This document shows positions 1 to 8,235 of a stretch of 58,589 nucleotides of DNA, in pieces; position 1 is the stretch's first letter; each line of letters opens with the position of its first letter. The stretch covers positions 1 through 58,589 of the forward strand of contig PMSU01000060.1 of NCBI GenBank assembly GCA_003168255.1, given 5' to 3'. The translations under genes were made by a program, and so were the position numbers. The notes under the pieces were generated by a model. The model ran no database searches and was not told where the DNA came from. It saw only the letters and a program-made list of their open reading frames with translations. This DNA is from Actinomycetota bacterium (GTDB taxonomy: Bacteria; Actinomycetota; Actinomycetes; Streptosporangiales; Streptosporangiaceae).

Positions 1-105
1 GAGCCCCCCACCGGTGGTAGGCAATTCCACATCGATCTTCGGCGGCGCTCCGGAAGACGCGGCTCACGGGGTCGATGGTGCCGATGTGACGGGAGTAATC
101 CGGTG
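1..105. repeat. dispersed hairpin repeat, copy 1 (cut by window start)
   Basis: The segment begins inside the hairpin loop (CCACCGGTGG core, here within a partly changed arm). It continues through the right arm (CCACATCGATCTTCGGCGGCG at about 28-48) and a conserved right flank ending near GGGAGTAATC at 91-100. The same flank follows the complete hairpin at 23593-23646. The arm differs from copy 2 around positions 19-27, so this copy would fold less well. The left half lies outside the window. Confidence 0.75.
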
Positions 106-190
106 CCTTCCGCCACCACCCGGACCCGGTAGTGGTCCGTGTCGGCGATCAGCACGTTGCCCGCAGCGTCCACCGCCGACTGCGGCCCCG
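105..190 (-). pseudogene. fragment of an NHL-repeat protein
   Basis: Read on the minus strand, this stretch encodes one NHL-type beta-propeller blade containing DAAGNVLIADTDHYRVRVVA, the usual pattern of a small-residue turn, then a strand, then ADT-x-x-x-RVRVV. The open frame is not bounded by a start codon and runs directly into the conserved flank of the hairpin repeat, where similarity to an NHL protein stops. It therefore looks like a decayed remnant, not a gene. NHL blades normally come in series of four to six, and only one is present. The stop of the TetR gene lies only a few bases away. Confidence 0.5.
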
Positions 191-193
191 TCG

Positions 194-820
194 TTACGAC
201 GTTTCACCCAGATCACCGGTTGACACCCGCTCGGCCGGCTCCTGGCAGCGGGTCTCTGGATGATCCAGGGCGGCGAGCCACTGGGCGACAACGGCCTCGA
301 TGAACGCGTCGGTCACGTCACACCGGTCGAAGAAGACCCGGGACAGGACGGGTCCGCACAGCAGTGTGTACTGCTCGGCGGTGATTTCGCGGCCCGACGG
401 CTTGAGTAGCTCGTTGAGGGCCGTGCGACGGTCGGCGCCGATCCGCACGAGGGCCTGGGCACTGTCGGGATCGGAGTCGGCCTGGGCGGTGACGGCGAGT
501 ACCGCGGCGCGGGTCGCCTGGTCGGTTATGCCCGTGCGCAGGCTGGTGAGCCACGCGGTGGCAACGGCGCGCAGGTCGGTGCCTGGCTCCGGGTAGCCGG
601 CGGCGGGGCCGTCCAGGATCAGGTCGACCAGCAGGGCGGTGCGGCTGGGCCAGTGCCGGTACAGGGTCTGCCGGGTGACCTTGGCCCGCCCGGCCAGCAG
701 GGAGTAGGTCAGCCCGGCCGGGCCGACCTCGGGCAGCAGTTCCCTGGCGACGGCCAGGACGTGGCCGCGGGTGCGCTGGACTCTGGGATTGCCAGGGGCT
801 GGGCGGTGCAGAGGCGACAC
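194..820 (-). CDS. TetR/AcrR family transcriptional regulator
   Basis: The 208-residue protein has a TetR-type N-terminal DNA-binding domain. Residues about 20-62 form the three-helix bundle, with recognition helix VTRQTLYRHWPSR followed by the typical ALLVDLILD. The C-terminal ligand domain is variable and its ligand cannot be told. The GTG start has no Shine-Dalgarno sequence, but a TATGAT -10 element (minus strand, 832-827) lies 6 nt before it, which suggests a leaderless transcript. The gene is divergent from an NADP-dependent oxidoreductase. Two near-identical palindromes in the 146-bp gap suggest that it represses both itself and that neighbour. Family assignment is firm; target assignment is inference from context. 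Confidence 0.9.
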   Translation of the reverse strand: MSPLHRPAPGNPRVQRTRGHVLAVARELLPEVGPAGLTYSLLAGRAKVTRQTLYRHWPSRTALLVDLILDGPAAGYPEPGTDLRAVATAWLTSLRTGITDQATRAAVLAVTAQADSDPDSAQALVRIGADRRTALNELLKPSGREITAEQYTLLCGPVLSRVFFDRCDVTDAFIEAVVAQWLAALDHPETRCQEPAERVSTGDLGETS

Positions 821-840
821 GCAACGATCATACCTGGCAG

Positions 841-859
841 ATCATACAAGGTGTGTGAT
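841..859. promoter_or_regulatory. candidate TetR operator 1
   Basis: ATCATACAAGGTGTGTGAT is a 19-bp interrupted palindrome (ATCAyACA-N3-TGTrTGAT). It lies just upstream of the -10 element proposed for the TetR gene. A second copy of the same design is at 910-928, 69 bp away. An extra ATCATAC half-site occurs at 827-833. An overlapping second inverted repeat, GTGTGTGA-N6-TCACACAC, covers 851-872. Binding here would block the regulator's own promoter. Confidence 0.6.
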
Positions 860-909
860 TAAGCTCACACACGTAAATCACTCAATGTGGATGATCGAAC
901 GGAACAGGA

Positions 910-928
910 ATCATACAAGCTGTGTTAT
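910..928. promoter_or_regulatory. candidate TetR operator 2
   Basis: ATCATACAAGCTGTGTTAT matches operator 1 at 16 of 19 positions and has the same half-site spacing. It lies about 38 bp before the proposed start of the oxidoreductase, where it would overlap the promoter of that gene. Two copies of one palindrome in a divergent TetR intergenic region are the standard arrangement for joint repression. Confidence 0.6.
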
Positions 929-966
929 TCGGGCCGTATCTGGTCCTATCTCAACAGGGAGTAATG

Positions 967-1875
967 ATGTCTACAGCAATCACGTTCTCGCGCTACGGGC
1001 AGCCCGATGTCCTGTCTGTCTCGCAGGTCGACGTCCCCCGGCCGGGGCCAGGCCAGGTCCGGATCCGGGTGCGGGCGGTCAGCGTCAACCTGATCGACGT
1101 GAAGATCCGCAGCGGCCGGATGGACGGCATCTTTCCCGTCCATTTCCCGGTACTCCCGGGCTGGGACGTAGCCGGCGTGGTCGATGCGGCGGGGCAGGGT
1201 GCCGTCGCGGCGGTCGGCGATGAGGTCCTGGGCGTCGCCGCCGTCGGCGGCTACAGCGAGTATGCGCTGCTGGACCGGCCGGTGGCCAAGCCCGGGAAGC
1301 TGTCCTGGGAGGCCGCGGCCGCCATGGTCACGGTCGGTGAGGCCGCCTTCCGCGCGCTGAAGCACCTTGGTGTCCGGGCGGGCCAGACCCTGCTGATTCT
1401 CGGCGCCGGCGGCAGCGTCGGCACGATCGCCGTCCAGCTCGCCGCGGCCCGGGGCATCACCGTCATCGCAACGGCCGCCGAGCAGGACATCGAACGCATC
1501 ACCGCGCTTGGCGCTACCGCTGTCCGCTACGGCGACGGCTGGGCAGGGCGGGTCCGGGCGGCAGCCCCGGACGGAGTTGACGCCGTGTTCGACACCTCCG
1601 GAGCCGGCCTGCTCGCCGAGTCAGTCGCCCTGGCCGGCGACGCGGCCCGCGTCATCACCATCGCCGATCACGCGGCCGCAGAGCACGGCGTCCGCTTCAC
1701 CGGCGCGGATCCCGCCGACCGCGCCGCTGAGGCTCTACCGGAACTGGCCAGCATGATTGCCGCCGGCAAACTCACCATCCCGATCTGGCGCACCTACCCC
1801 CTGGCGCAGGCCGCACGGGCCCACGCCGACCTCGAAGCCCGGCGCAACCACGGAAAGATCATCCTGCTGCCATGA
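967..1875 (+). CDS. NADP-dependent (quinone-type) oxidoreductase, MDR superfamily
   Basis: The 302-residue protein belongs to the zinc-independent quinone oxidoreductase branch of the medium-chain dehydrogenases. An N-terminal GroES-like domain (GQVRIRVRAVSVNLIDVKIRSG) precedes a Rossmann domain with nucleotide motif ILGAGGSVGTIAVQLA near residue 145. No catalytic or structural zinc cysteines are seen. It would use NADPH to reduce quinones or enones. I start it at the second of two adjacent ATGs because AGGGAG at 956-961 is 5 nt upstream of it but only 2 nt from the first. The divergent TetR regulator probably controls it. An inducible detoxification role is inferred; the substrate is unknown. 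Confidence 0.88.
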   Translation: MSTAITFSRYGQPDVLSVSQVDVPRPGPGQVRIRVRAVSVNLIDVKIRSGRMDGIFPVHFPVLPGWDVAGVVDAAGQGAVAAVGDEVLGVAAVGGYSEYALLDRPVAKPGKLSWEAAAAMVTVGEAAFRALKHLGVRAGQTLLILGAGGSVGTIAVQLAAARGITVIATAAEQDIERITALGATAVRYGDGWAGRVRAAAPDGVDAVFDTSGAGLLAESVALAGDAARVITIADHAAAEHGVRFTGADPADRAAEALPELASMIAAGKLTIPIWRTYPLAQAARAHADLEARRNHGKIILLP

Positions 1876-1953
1876 CCTGGCCCCCCGTCACCGCGTCGCG
1901 AACAGCGGACTCTCACGCAACCCTGCGGGGAGTGGGCGCGACCGCGCTCTGCC

Positions 1954-2757
1954 TTAACGTTTCCCCAGGGCGCGGTTCCCGGCGGCCAGGGCGCTGGCCA
2001 TCTTGTGGGCGCCGGCCCGCCGCTGAACGGCCGCCGACAGCGCGGGCGCGATCGACCCGAGGGTGGCGCCAAGCCGCAGCTCGAACGGCGCGACCGAGAT
2101 CTCGGCGCGGTCGCGGGCGATGGCCAGCAGCACGCTGCGCACCACGGCCTCCGGCGATACGGTCCGGATCCCGCGCTGAAGCGGCGCGCCGGCGTCAGCG
2201 AACATTCCCGCGTCGGCGACGAAACCGGGCAGGACGAGGGACACTCCTACGCCGGTACCGTGCAGATCCTCGCGCAGGCCATGCGCGAAGCCGCGCAGGC
2301 CGAACTTGGTCGCGCAGTACATCGCGCTCTGCTCGGAGGCCGCCTTGCCGGACAACGACCCGATGAGCACGATCTGACCCGTGCCGCGCTCGCGCATCGC
2401 CAGCGCCGCGTGCCGCGCCATGACGATCGGGGTGCGCAGGTTGACATCGAGCACCCGGTCGATCTCTTCTTCGGTGTAGTCCAGGACGTACCCCGCCCCC
2501 GGCAGCGCCGCATTGGCGATCAGGATGTCCACCCGTCCCGCCTCGTCGAGCAGTCTGCGCACATCGGCAGCGGAGGCGAGATCCGCCGCGATGCTGGTGA
2601 CCGCCAACTCCTTGGCTAGCGGTTCGAGCACATCGACGCGCCTGCCGGTCAGCGTGAGGCGCGCGCCGGACGCGTGCAGGGCCCGCGCGATGGCCTGGCC
2701 AAGACCGCCGGTCGCCCCGGTGAGCAGGACGCGGGCGCCACCAAGCTGAACGGTCAT
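1954..2757 (-). CDS. SDR family NAD(P)-dependent oxidoreductase
   Basis: The 267-residue protein is a classical short-chain dehydrogenase. The cofactor-binding TGATGGLG is at residues 13-20, the NAG-type motif reads NAA at 82-84, and the catalytic Ser134, Tyr147 and Lys151 are all present (YCATK). The following segment (RGFAHGLREDLHGTGVGVSLVLPGF) is typical of the family. The basic residues after the second strand (TGRR) favour NADP(H). GGGAG lies 7 nt before the ATG. It converges on the upstream MDR gene and is not obviously in an operon. The substrate cannot be inferred. Confidence 0.9.
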   Translation of the reverse strand: MTVQLGGARVLLTGATGGLGQAIARALHASGARLTLTGRRVDVLEPLAKELAVTSIAADLASAADVRRLLDEAGRVDILIANAALPGAGYVLDYTEEEIDRVLDVNLRTPIVMARHAALAMRERGTGQIVLIGSLSGKAASEQSAMYCATKFGLRGFAHGLREDLHGTGVGVSLVLPGFVADAGMFADAGAPLQRGIRTVSPEAVVRSVLLAIARDRAEISVAPFELRLGATLGSIAPALSAAVQRRAGAHKMASALAAGNRALGKR

Positions 2758-2823
2758 GCCTCTGCTCCCTCGTGCCGCCGGACCTGTACCCCTTCGGCCA
2801 CCACCGTAGACTCCTGCGCTAAC

Positions 2824-3729
2824 TCAGGGGACAGCCGGCTGAGTCCGGCGGGCGGGCCTGGTTGCGATGACGACGGTGGCGTTCAGCTCGTCGGAACTGG
2901 CCACCCGCGCGATCAGCCTGGCGCGGGCGACGGTTTCGACGGCGCCGGGTACCTGGCGCTCGCTCGTCTCGAACAGCAGGTGGCCACCCGGTGCCAGCCA
3001 TAGTGGCGCCGCGGCGGCCACCCGCCGCAGGACGTCAAGCCCGTCCGCGCCGCCGTCGAGCGCTACCAACGGCTCGTGCACGCGGGCTTCGGGGGGCAGC
3101 AGCCCGAGCTCATCGGTGGGCACGTAGGGCACGTTGGCGGCCAGCAGGTCGACGCGGCCCCGCAGCGCGGCGGGCAGCGGCTCGTAGAGGTCACCTTCGT
3201 ATACCTGACCACCGGCAGCAGCGACGTTGCGGCGGGCGCACCGCACCGCGGCCGGGTCGATGTCGGCGGCGTACAACTCCACCGGGCCCAGGGCCGCGAT
3301 CAGCGCGGCGCCCACTGCGCCCGAGCCGCAGCACAGGTCAACCACGACAGCACGCTGCCGGGCCAGGGCCGGGCCGGCGGCCTGCCGGGCGGGGGCGGCG
3401 GCCTGCCGGACGGGGCCGGCGGCCTGCCGGACGGGGCCGGCGGCCTGCCGGACGAGGGCGGCGGCCTGGCGGACGAGGAACTCGGTGCGGCGGCGGGGTA
3501 CGAAGACCCCGGGGTCCACGGCTATCCGCAGACCGCAGAACTCCGCCCAGCCCAGGACGTGTTCGAGGGGCAGGCCGGCGACTCGCTGGTCCACCATGAC
3601 GGCGAGTTCGGCCGGGGCCGGCGCCGCGGAGATCAGCAACCGCGCCTCGTCCTCGGCAAAGACACAGCCGGCGGCCCGGAGCCTGGTGACGATGACGGAT
3701 CGGGTAAGAGGTGCAGCGTAAGGCGACAT
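2824..3729 (-). CDS. PrmC/HemK-related protein glutamine methyltransferase
   Basis: The protein (301 residues from the chosen start) resembles the actinobacterial putative N5-glutamine methyltransferases related to PrmC. It has SAM-binding motif I VVDLCCGSGAVGAAL and an NPPY-box variant, NVPY, followed by VPTDE. A helical N-terminal domain precedes the methyltransferase fold. Between the two lies a tandem run of the heptapeptide RQAAGPV and variants, from a 21-bp DNA repeat (3378-3480), which normal family members lack. The ATG at 3729 has AAAGG 7 nt upstream; an in-frame GTG 39 bp earlier is possible. The target protein is not known; canonical PrmC modifies release factors, and this paralogue may not. 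Confidence 0.82.
   Translation of the reverse strand: MSPYAAPLTRSVIVTRLRAAGCVFAEDEARLLISAAPAPAELAVMVDQRVAGLPLEHVLGWAEFCGLRIAVDPGVFVPRRRTEFLVRQAAALVRQAAGPVRQAAGPVRQAAAPARQAAGPALARQRAVVVDLCCGSGAVGAALIAALGPVELYAADIDPAAVRCARRNVAAAGGQVYEGDLYEPLPAALRGRVDLLAANVPYVPTDELGLLPPEARVHEPLVALDGGADGLDVLRRVAAAAPLWLAPGGHLLFETSERQVPGAVETVARARLIARVASSDELNATVVIATRPARRTQPAVP
3378..3480. repeat. 21-bp in-frame tandem repeat in the PrmC-like gene
   Basis: About 4.9 tandem copies of a 21-bp unit (CGGCCTGCCGGACGGGGCCGG on the plus strand) encode RQAAGPV-type heptapeptides on the minus strand. Units two and three are identical and the outer ones diverge slightly. The repeat keeps the reading frame and falls in the linker between the N-terminal helical domain and the methyltransferase domain. 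Confidence 0.9.
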
Positions 3730-3907
3730 GGGAACCTTTCGGGAGCCTGTGGGCGCTCCCTTGGTCACCTATGCCGGGCGGACGCCGCGGCCGTGCGGTG
3801 GGAGCACCCGGCCTGATCTGTCGGTAACGGGTCTCACCTCCTCGGCGCGTCTGCTGCTGGAGACGGCAACACTACCTGCTGGCCGCTGGCTGGCATAGGC
3901 TGACGGC

Positions 3908-4126
3908 ATGCCGCGCTATGAATACCGCTGCCGTGCATGCGGCGCCACGTACGAACTGACCCGCCCGATGAGCGAGTCGGCTGACCCCAGCACATGTCCA
4001 GAGGGGCACGACGACACGGTGAAGCTGCTGTCCACTGTCGCGGTCGGGGGCAGGGCGGCTTCGTCCGGCTCGCCAGCGCCCGGCAGGTCGGGCGGATGCT
4101 GCGGCGGCAACTGCGGCTGCGGCTGA
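3908..4126 (+). CDS. FmdB-type zinc ribbon protein
   Basis: A 72-residue protein with the FmdB/putative regulatory zinc-ribbon signature. The start MPRYEYRC is followed by CRAC (C8, C11), then a second knuckle around CPEGHDD, with C32 and downstream histidine as likely ligands. The C-terminus is glycine- and cysteine-rich (CCGGNCGCG), a common tail in actinobacterial members. The biochemical role of the family is not established; it was first noted near formamidase genes. It lies 22 bp before the next plus-strand gene and could be cotranscribed with it. Confidence 0.88.
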   Translation: MPRYEYRCRACGATYELTRPMSESADPSTCPEGHDDTVKLLSTVAVGGRAASSGSPAPGRSGGCCGGNCGCG

Positions 4127-4148
4127 CCGGTACGGCAGCGGCTAGCAT

Positions 4149-4916
4149 ATGCCCATGATCGGCGAAGAGCGGCTCTACGCTGGCATCCGCGAGTCCACCG
4201 CGAAGCTTGCGGGCATCGTCACCGACGAGGACGAGACCCGCCCCATTCCAACGTGCCCGGACTGGACGCTGAAGCAACTGGCGACGCACGTCGGGCGCGG
4301 CCAGCGGTGGGCAGCGGAGATCGTGACCCGCCGCTCCGCCGAGTTCATCGCGTACCGCGACGTGCCGGACGGCAGGCTCCCGAGCGACCCGGCGCTGCGA
4401 CCGCAGTGGCTGAACGGCGGCGCCTCTGGGCTCATCGACGCGGTCAGGGCTGGCAGTTCGGACCAGGTGTGGACGCTCACCGGCATGGGCCAGGCCGGCT
4501 TCTGGGCGCGCCGCATGGCGCACGAGACTGCCGTCCACCTCGCGGACGCGGAACTCGCGGTCGGGCGTGATATCGAGCTCGCCGCCGACCTTGCCGCGGA
4601 CGGGATCGATGAGTGGCTCGGCTTTGCCACCGGGGATCCAGGCGAGCAGCCGCTGCCGCTGCGCGACGAGGGGCAGACCCTGCACGTACATGCCACCGAC
4701 GAGGAGCTGGACGGCGCCGGCGAGTGGCTGGTAAGGCGCACCCAATCCGGACTCGCCGTCGAGCCGGGCCACGCCAAGGCCGACGTCGCCGTGCGCGGGC
4801 CTGCCGCCAAGCTCTTCTTCGTGCTGCTGCGCCGCCTGCCGCCGACGGAGCCGGGCATCGAGGTGCTCGGGGACGTGGATCTGTTCGGCTACTGGCTGGA
4901 GAACACGCGGTTCTGA
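4149..4916 (+). CDS. maleylpyruvate isomerase family mycothiol-dependent enzyme
   Basis: The 255-residue protein has the DinB-like mycothiol maleylpyruvate isomerase N-terminal domain. CPDWTLKQLATHVG near residue 37 and the metal-binding histidine segment RMAHETAVHLADAE near residue 125 fit this, followed by a C-terminal SCP2-like half (VAVRGPAAKLFFVLLRRLP). Proteins of this fold in actinobacteria are mostly mycothiol S-transferases or isomerases; the real substrate is unknown. TAGCAT just before the ATG could be a -10 box for a leaderless message starting at the next in-frame ATG (4155). Its stop codon lies in a 14-bp perfect palindrome shared with the convergent gene. Confidence 0.85.
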   Translation: MPMIGEERLYAGIRESTAKLAGIVTDEDETRPIPTCPDWTLKQLATHVGRGQRWAAEIVTRRSAEFIAYRDVPDGRLPSDPALRPQWLNGGASGLIDAVRAGSSDQVWTLTGMGQAGFWARRMAHETAVHLADAELAVGRDIELAADLAADGIDEWLGFATGDPGEQPLPLRDEGQTLHVHATDEELDGAGEWLVRRTQSGLAVEPGHAKADVAVRGPAAKLFFVLLRRLPPTEPGIEVLGDVDLFGYWLENTRF

Positions 4917-4926
4917 CCGCGGTCAG
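4913..4926. other. palindrome spanning two convergent stop codons
   Basis: CTGACCGCGGTCAG is a perfect 14-bp palindrome. It contains the TGA stop of the plus-strand gene (4914-4916) and the TGA stop of the minus-strand gene (4925-4923). There is no loop of terminator size, so a termination role is doubtful. Confidence 0.4.
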
Positions 4927-5945
4927 TCCTCGACCAGCCCGGTGAGCGCCATCGTCAGGTAACCGGATATCTCCGCGGGCAGTTCCGCCTGGCCCGCGGC
5001 GGCAAGCCGGTGGTCGGCCCGCGAGCCCACGCCGTTGCGCCCGTCGGTCTGGATCCGCAGCGAGCCGCTGCGCCCTAGCCTGCCGGGCCCGCGCAGCGTC
5101 GCCCGGATCGTGCCGCGCGCGGTCTCGATGCTGGCCTTGCCGGTACTGACGAGATCGGCAGCCGCCCGTTCGGCATATTGGATTACATAGTCCTCAACCC
5201 ACGAATGCGGCTGCTCGGCCACGGCGGGAAGCGCCTCGAGCCGGGGGTCTGCGATCAGCTCCTCGATCAGCTGTGCCGAGCCGCCGACGTAGCTCCAGCA
5301 CAGGTCAATCTCCGATGCCACGCACCAGGCGCGATCGGCGGGCCACCAGAGGTTGGGCGTCTGGCCCGGCGAGCCCGCGAACGCGAGGGCCGCGTCGATC
5401 GGGCCGGTGTAGAGCAGGTAGTCGCGGCCGGGGAGCTGGACCCGCGGGCCGTACCTGATCTCGGGCGGCACCGGGTCAGGGACCGGGATGGGCTGCTCGC
5501 CCGGCAGCGCGGCGTACATCGCGGTGTCCCAGCCCCAGCCGTCCCACAGGCAGAACAGGCAGCTGTCCGGTGTGCTCGTGCGGGTTCCGAGTACCTCGAC
5601 GAGCGTTTCCGCGTCGGTCAGATCCAGGCTGCCCCGCTCGGGCCCCTGGCTGTTCCAGGGGGCAGGCCCAGCGGGCTGGCCCGCTGGCAGTGCAATCGAG
5701 TGGAACTGCGAGTCCGGGTGCAGCGGCACTCCGCTCCACTGCGCGATCTCGCTCCAGCGAACCGCTCGCGTGCCCTTGCCCAGCGAGGCGCGGACCGGGT
5801 GGAGCACTCGTGCGTAGGCCTCGAAACCCCGCGGGATGACCGAGGCGACCAGGTAATCCTCGAAGGGGGCGAGGCTCGCCGCGATCCATCCGGCCGCTTC
5901 GACCGCCGTGCTCCACTGCGTCTGCGGCGCGGCGATTTGCTCCAT
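4923..5945 (-). CDS. conserved hypothetical protein
   Basis: About 340 residues. I do not recognise a characterised family. The protein is tryptophan- and proline-rich with blocks such as GFEAYARVLHP, CLFCLWDGWGWD and WWPADRAWCVASEIDLCWSYVGG, a pattern seen in uncharacterised actinobacterial cytoplasmic proteins. No signal peptide or membrane segment is visible. Codon positions are strongly GC-biased throughout, which supports coding. I start at the ATG (5945) preceded by AGGG; an in-frame GTG 9 bp upstream is possible. It converges on the mycothiol isomerase gene with only 6 bp between. Confidence 0.75.
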   Translation of the reverse strand: MEQIAAPQTQWSTAVEAAGWIAASLAPFEDYLVASVIPRGFEAYARVLHPVRASLGKGTRAVRWSEIAQWSGVPLHPDSQFHSIALPAGQPAGPAPWNSQGPERGSLDLTDAETLVEVLGTRTSTPDSCLFCLWDGWGWDTAMYAALPGEQPIPVPDPVPPEIRYGPRVQLPGRDYLLYTGPIDAALAFAGSPGQTPNLWWPADRAWCVASEIDLCWSYVGGSAQLIEELIADPRLEALPAVAEQPHSWVEDYVIQYAERAAADLVSTGKASIETARGTIRATLRGPGRLGRSGSLRIQTDGRNGVGSRADHRLAAAGQAELPAEISGYLTMALTGLVED

Positions 5946-6020
5946 CTTCGGCACCCTACTGGAGGGGGCAGGGCGAAACCGGCCATTCGCTACCCGCCGC
6001 TGCTGCTTATATCCGGTCGG

Positions 6021-6692
6021 TCACGCGCCTGCCCCGGCCGTGGGGTCGTTTCTCGGGTCGGGCCGGTCGATGTTCCAGTGCCTGATCACCGACGGGAGCC
6101 ACAGGTCGTCGCGGCGGGGCATGACGGAGAACCGGGTGATCATGCGCTGGCCGCCCTCATGGTCGCCGTAGAGCAGGTCGACGGCCACCGGCACCCGGTT
6201 CGCTATGGCCGCCAGCGCCGTCGCGTATTCCGGATCTTCGTGGTCACGGAACGCCGCCTGCCAGAAGCCCGTGTCATTCACCGGAATGTAGAGATCTCGC
6301 GTCTGCGGACGGAACTCCTCGGGCGCGCAATGGGTCTGCGGCGAGGCCGGCCGGGCCGGGTAGAACCGCCAGCCGTGGATGACGGCCAGGCCGCTGCCCG
6401 CGTTGTGCAGCGACATCGCCAGGTAGACCGTCTGGGCGCCGTCTTCGCCGCGAACCTCGCCGACCGCCGAGCCGCCCGGTATCTTGACCCACTGCTCGTC
6501 GCCGAACATGACCTTCTGCTCGGGATCGGTCTGCCGCGACGTCATCAGCAGCGGGCGCAACCCGACCAGCAGCGACCGTTCGGCCGCGCGGGCCGTGCGG
6601 TTAGCCGAACGGACCGAGGAGAACGTGGCCACGGCGAGCACGAGCGTCCCGCCGGCCGTGGCAAGCGACGAGATCGTTACCCAGTCGATCAC
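6021..6692 (-). CDS. hypothetical protein with N-terminal membrane anchor
   Basis: The 223-residue protein begins with one hydrophobic helix (about residues 7-24, SSLATAGGTLVLAVATFSSV) followed by a basic stretch (RSANRTARAAERS). This is a common arrangement for anchored proteins whose remainder is cytoplasmic. The rest is soluble with no recognised domain. The GTG start has only a weak ribosome binding site. It is transcribed divergently from the HIT-like gene, 86 bp away. Confidence 0.7.
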   Translation of the reverse strand: MIDWVTISSLATAGGTLVLAVATFSSVRSANRTARAAERSLLVGLRPLLMTSRQTDPEQKVMFGDEQWVKIPGGSAVGEVRGEDGAQTVYLAMSLHNAGSGLAVIHGWRFYPARPASPQTHCAPEEFRPQTRDLYIPVNDTGFWQAAFRDHEDPEYATALAAIANRVPVAVDLLYGDHEGGQRMITRFSVMPRRDDLWLPSVIRHWNIDRPDPRNDPTAGAGA

Positions 6693-6778
6693 ATCCCAGA
6701 GCCTAGCCAGGTGCAGTCCGGCGGCGCGGTTCGGCGGGCATGCGCGGCCCGGCTAGGCGGCCCGGCTAGAGTGCCGGG

Positions 6779-7387
6779 GTGCCCGTCACGCCAGAAGATT
6801 TCTATGCCAGCGTCCTGCTCGCGGCCGATGAGGAGCGCCGGCTGCCGCTGCCCGAGCAGGCCATGTGGGAGATCTTCCCGTTCGAGCTCGCCGGGCTCGT
6901 GGTCAAGCCGCTCGATCCGCTGACCCTGCCCGAGCCGCCGCGAGGCGGCGAGGGTGGCCGCGACTGCTCACGGTGCGCCCGCCGGCTGGAGCGGGTCGTG
7001 TGGAGCGATGAGCGCTGGACGCTGTCGGCCTGGCCTGAGCCGCTCGGCTTGCCGTTCGGCGCGATCCTCGAGCCCAAGGCGCACCTGGACCTCGGCGACC
7101 TCGATGATCAGCATGCCGCCGAGCTCGGGCAGCTGATCGTGAGTATCGAGCGCGCCGCTCGGCTGCTCAGCGGAGTCGCCCGGGTGCACGTGAACAAGTG
7201 GGGCGACGGCGGCGCGCACCTGCACGTGGCCTTCCTCGGCAGGCCAGCCGGGATGCTGCAGCTGCGCGGTTCCTGCCTGCCGCTGTGGGACGAGATGCTG
7301 CCCCGGGTTCCTGCGCCGGCCGCCGATTCCGCGTTGCGCTCGGTGGCTGCCGCGCTGGCCAGCCGCGGCGGCCGACAGCATCCGTGA
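6779..7387 (+). CDS. HIT-like superfamily protein
   Basis: The 202-residue protein carries a histidine-triad-like C-terminal half. A CSRCARR cysteine pair near residue 61 resembles the zinc knuckle in some HIT proteins. The ILEPKAHLDLGDLDDQHAAE segment matches the P-x-H-x-x-x-L-x-D-L-x region, and GAHLHVAFLGRP sits where the His-x-His-x-His triad would be, with only H-L-H retained. HIT proteins hydrolyse or transfer nucleotides; the incomplete triad leaves activity uncertain. The start is a GTG. Confidence 0.7.
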   Translation: MPVTPEDFYASVLLAADEERRLPLPEQAMWEIFPFELAGLVVKPLDPLTLPEPPRGGEGGRDCSRCARRLERVVWSDERWTLSAWPEPLGLPFGAILEPKAHLDLGDLDDQHAAELGQLIVSIERAARLLSGVARVHVNKWGDGGAHLHVAFLGRPAGMLQLRGSCLPLWDEMLPRVPAPAADSALRSVAAALASRGGRQHP

Positions 7388-7545
7388 GGGTGCTGGCAGG
7401 CGGCCGTTTCGCTGGTGCGTGGCGGCCGAGGCGTGCGCTGCTGCCGGTGGCGCCCGTGACACGCCGCCCGACCTGTCCCAGATGCCAACCGGAGCGTGAC
7501 GGCCTGAGTACGATTGAACGTGCCCCCTCGGCCCCACTTACCTGA

Positions 7546-8202
7546 TTGCGGATTCGCATGATTCTGCTGCTCCTTGCTGCCCTCGTCGCGGTCGCATTGC
7601 TGATCTTCGCCGCCGACAGGATCGTCAAGTCGCGTGCGCGCCAGCGCCGGGAACGCCTGGTCAGCGCCCGGCGGGCGGCTGCGGCTGCCGAGACGCGGGC
7701 CGAGGAGGTGCGCCGCCGGGCATGGGCCGATGATGCAGATGATGCGCTTACCTCCGTGATGCCGGCCATCAAGCTGCCGTGGCCGACCCAGGCTTCGGCG
7801 GCTGCGCCGTACAGCGACGGCTATGCAGGCTTCGACGGTGGCTACCCCGGGTTTTCCGCGCTGACGCCATTCCCGGCCGAGGACAGCTCCGCGGAGCCGT
7901 TCGTCCCCCGGCAGGCACAGCCCGGCTACCTAGCCGCGCGCGCCGGGTACACCGGGCAGGCTGACATCCCGGCTGGGTACACCGGCCAGGCCAGCCGTCC
8001 AGCCGAGTACAGCGAGCCAGCCACCCGTCCAGCCGAGTACACCGGCCAGGCCAGCCGTCCAGCCGAGTACAGCGCTCCGGCGACCCGCCCAAACGAGCAC
8101 GGCGGACCAGCCACCCGGCCGGCCGACCGCACGACGCCACCAAGCCGGCACAACGGACACGCCGCCCACCGGGGCGGGCACGCGAAGAAGCGGCGCGGCT
8201 GA
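7546..8202 (+). CDS. hypothetical membrane-anchored protein with decapeptide repeats
   Basis: About 218 residues. An N-terminal transmembrane helix (LLLLAALVAVALLIFAADRI) is followed by an Arg/Ala/Glu-rich coiled-coil-like stretch. The C-terminal half consists of tandem decapeptides such as RPAEYTGQAS, RPAEYSEPAT and RPAEYSAPAT, ending in a basic His-rich tail. The repeats are a 30-bp DNA repeat. I take the TTG at 7546 because it gives a positively charged N-terminus (MRIRM); an ATG at 7558 is equally possible. No family is recognised. A cell-envelope role is only a guess. Confidence 0.65.
   Translation: MRIRMILLLLAALVAVALLIFAADRIVKSRARQRRERLVSARRAAAAAETRAEEVRRRAWADDADDALTSVMPAIKLPWPTQASAAAPYSDGYAGFDGGYPGFSALTPFPAEDSSAEPFVPRQAQPGYLAARAGYTGQADIPAGYTGQASRPAEYSEPATRPAEYTGQASRPAEYSAPATRPNEHGGPATRPADRTTPPSRHNGHAAHRGGHAKKRRG
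7971..8130. repeat. 30-bp in-frame tandem repeat (decapeptide)
   Basis: About five tandem 30-bp units encode RPAEYTGQAS-like decapeptides. Two alternating versions (TGQAS and S-x-PAT endings) show a 60-bp higher-order period in the first four units. The last units diverge (RPNEHGGPAT, RPADR). Confidence 0.85.
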
Positions 8203-8235
8203 GCACCGCAGCGCCGGATCCACCCCAGCGGGCCC

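Noticed and set aside
5178..6923. Long plus-strand open frame of 581 codons
   Set aside because: It runs antisense across two well-supported minus-strand genes, is extremely Arg-rich and resembles no protein; it is a GC-bias shadow.
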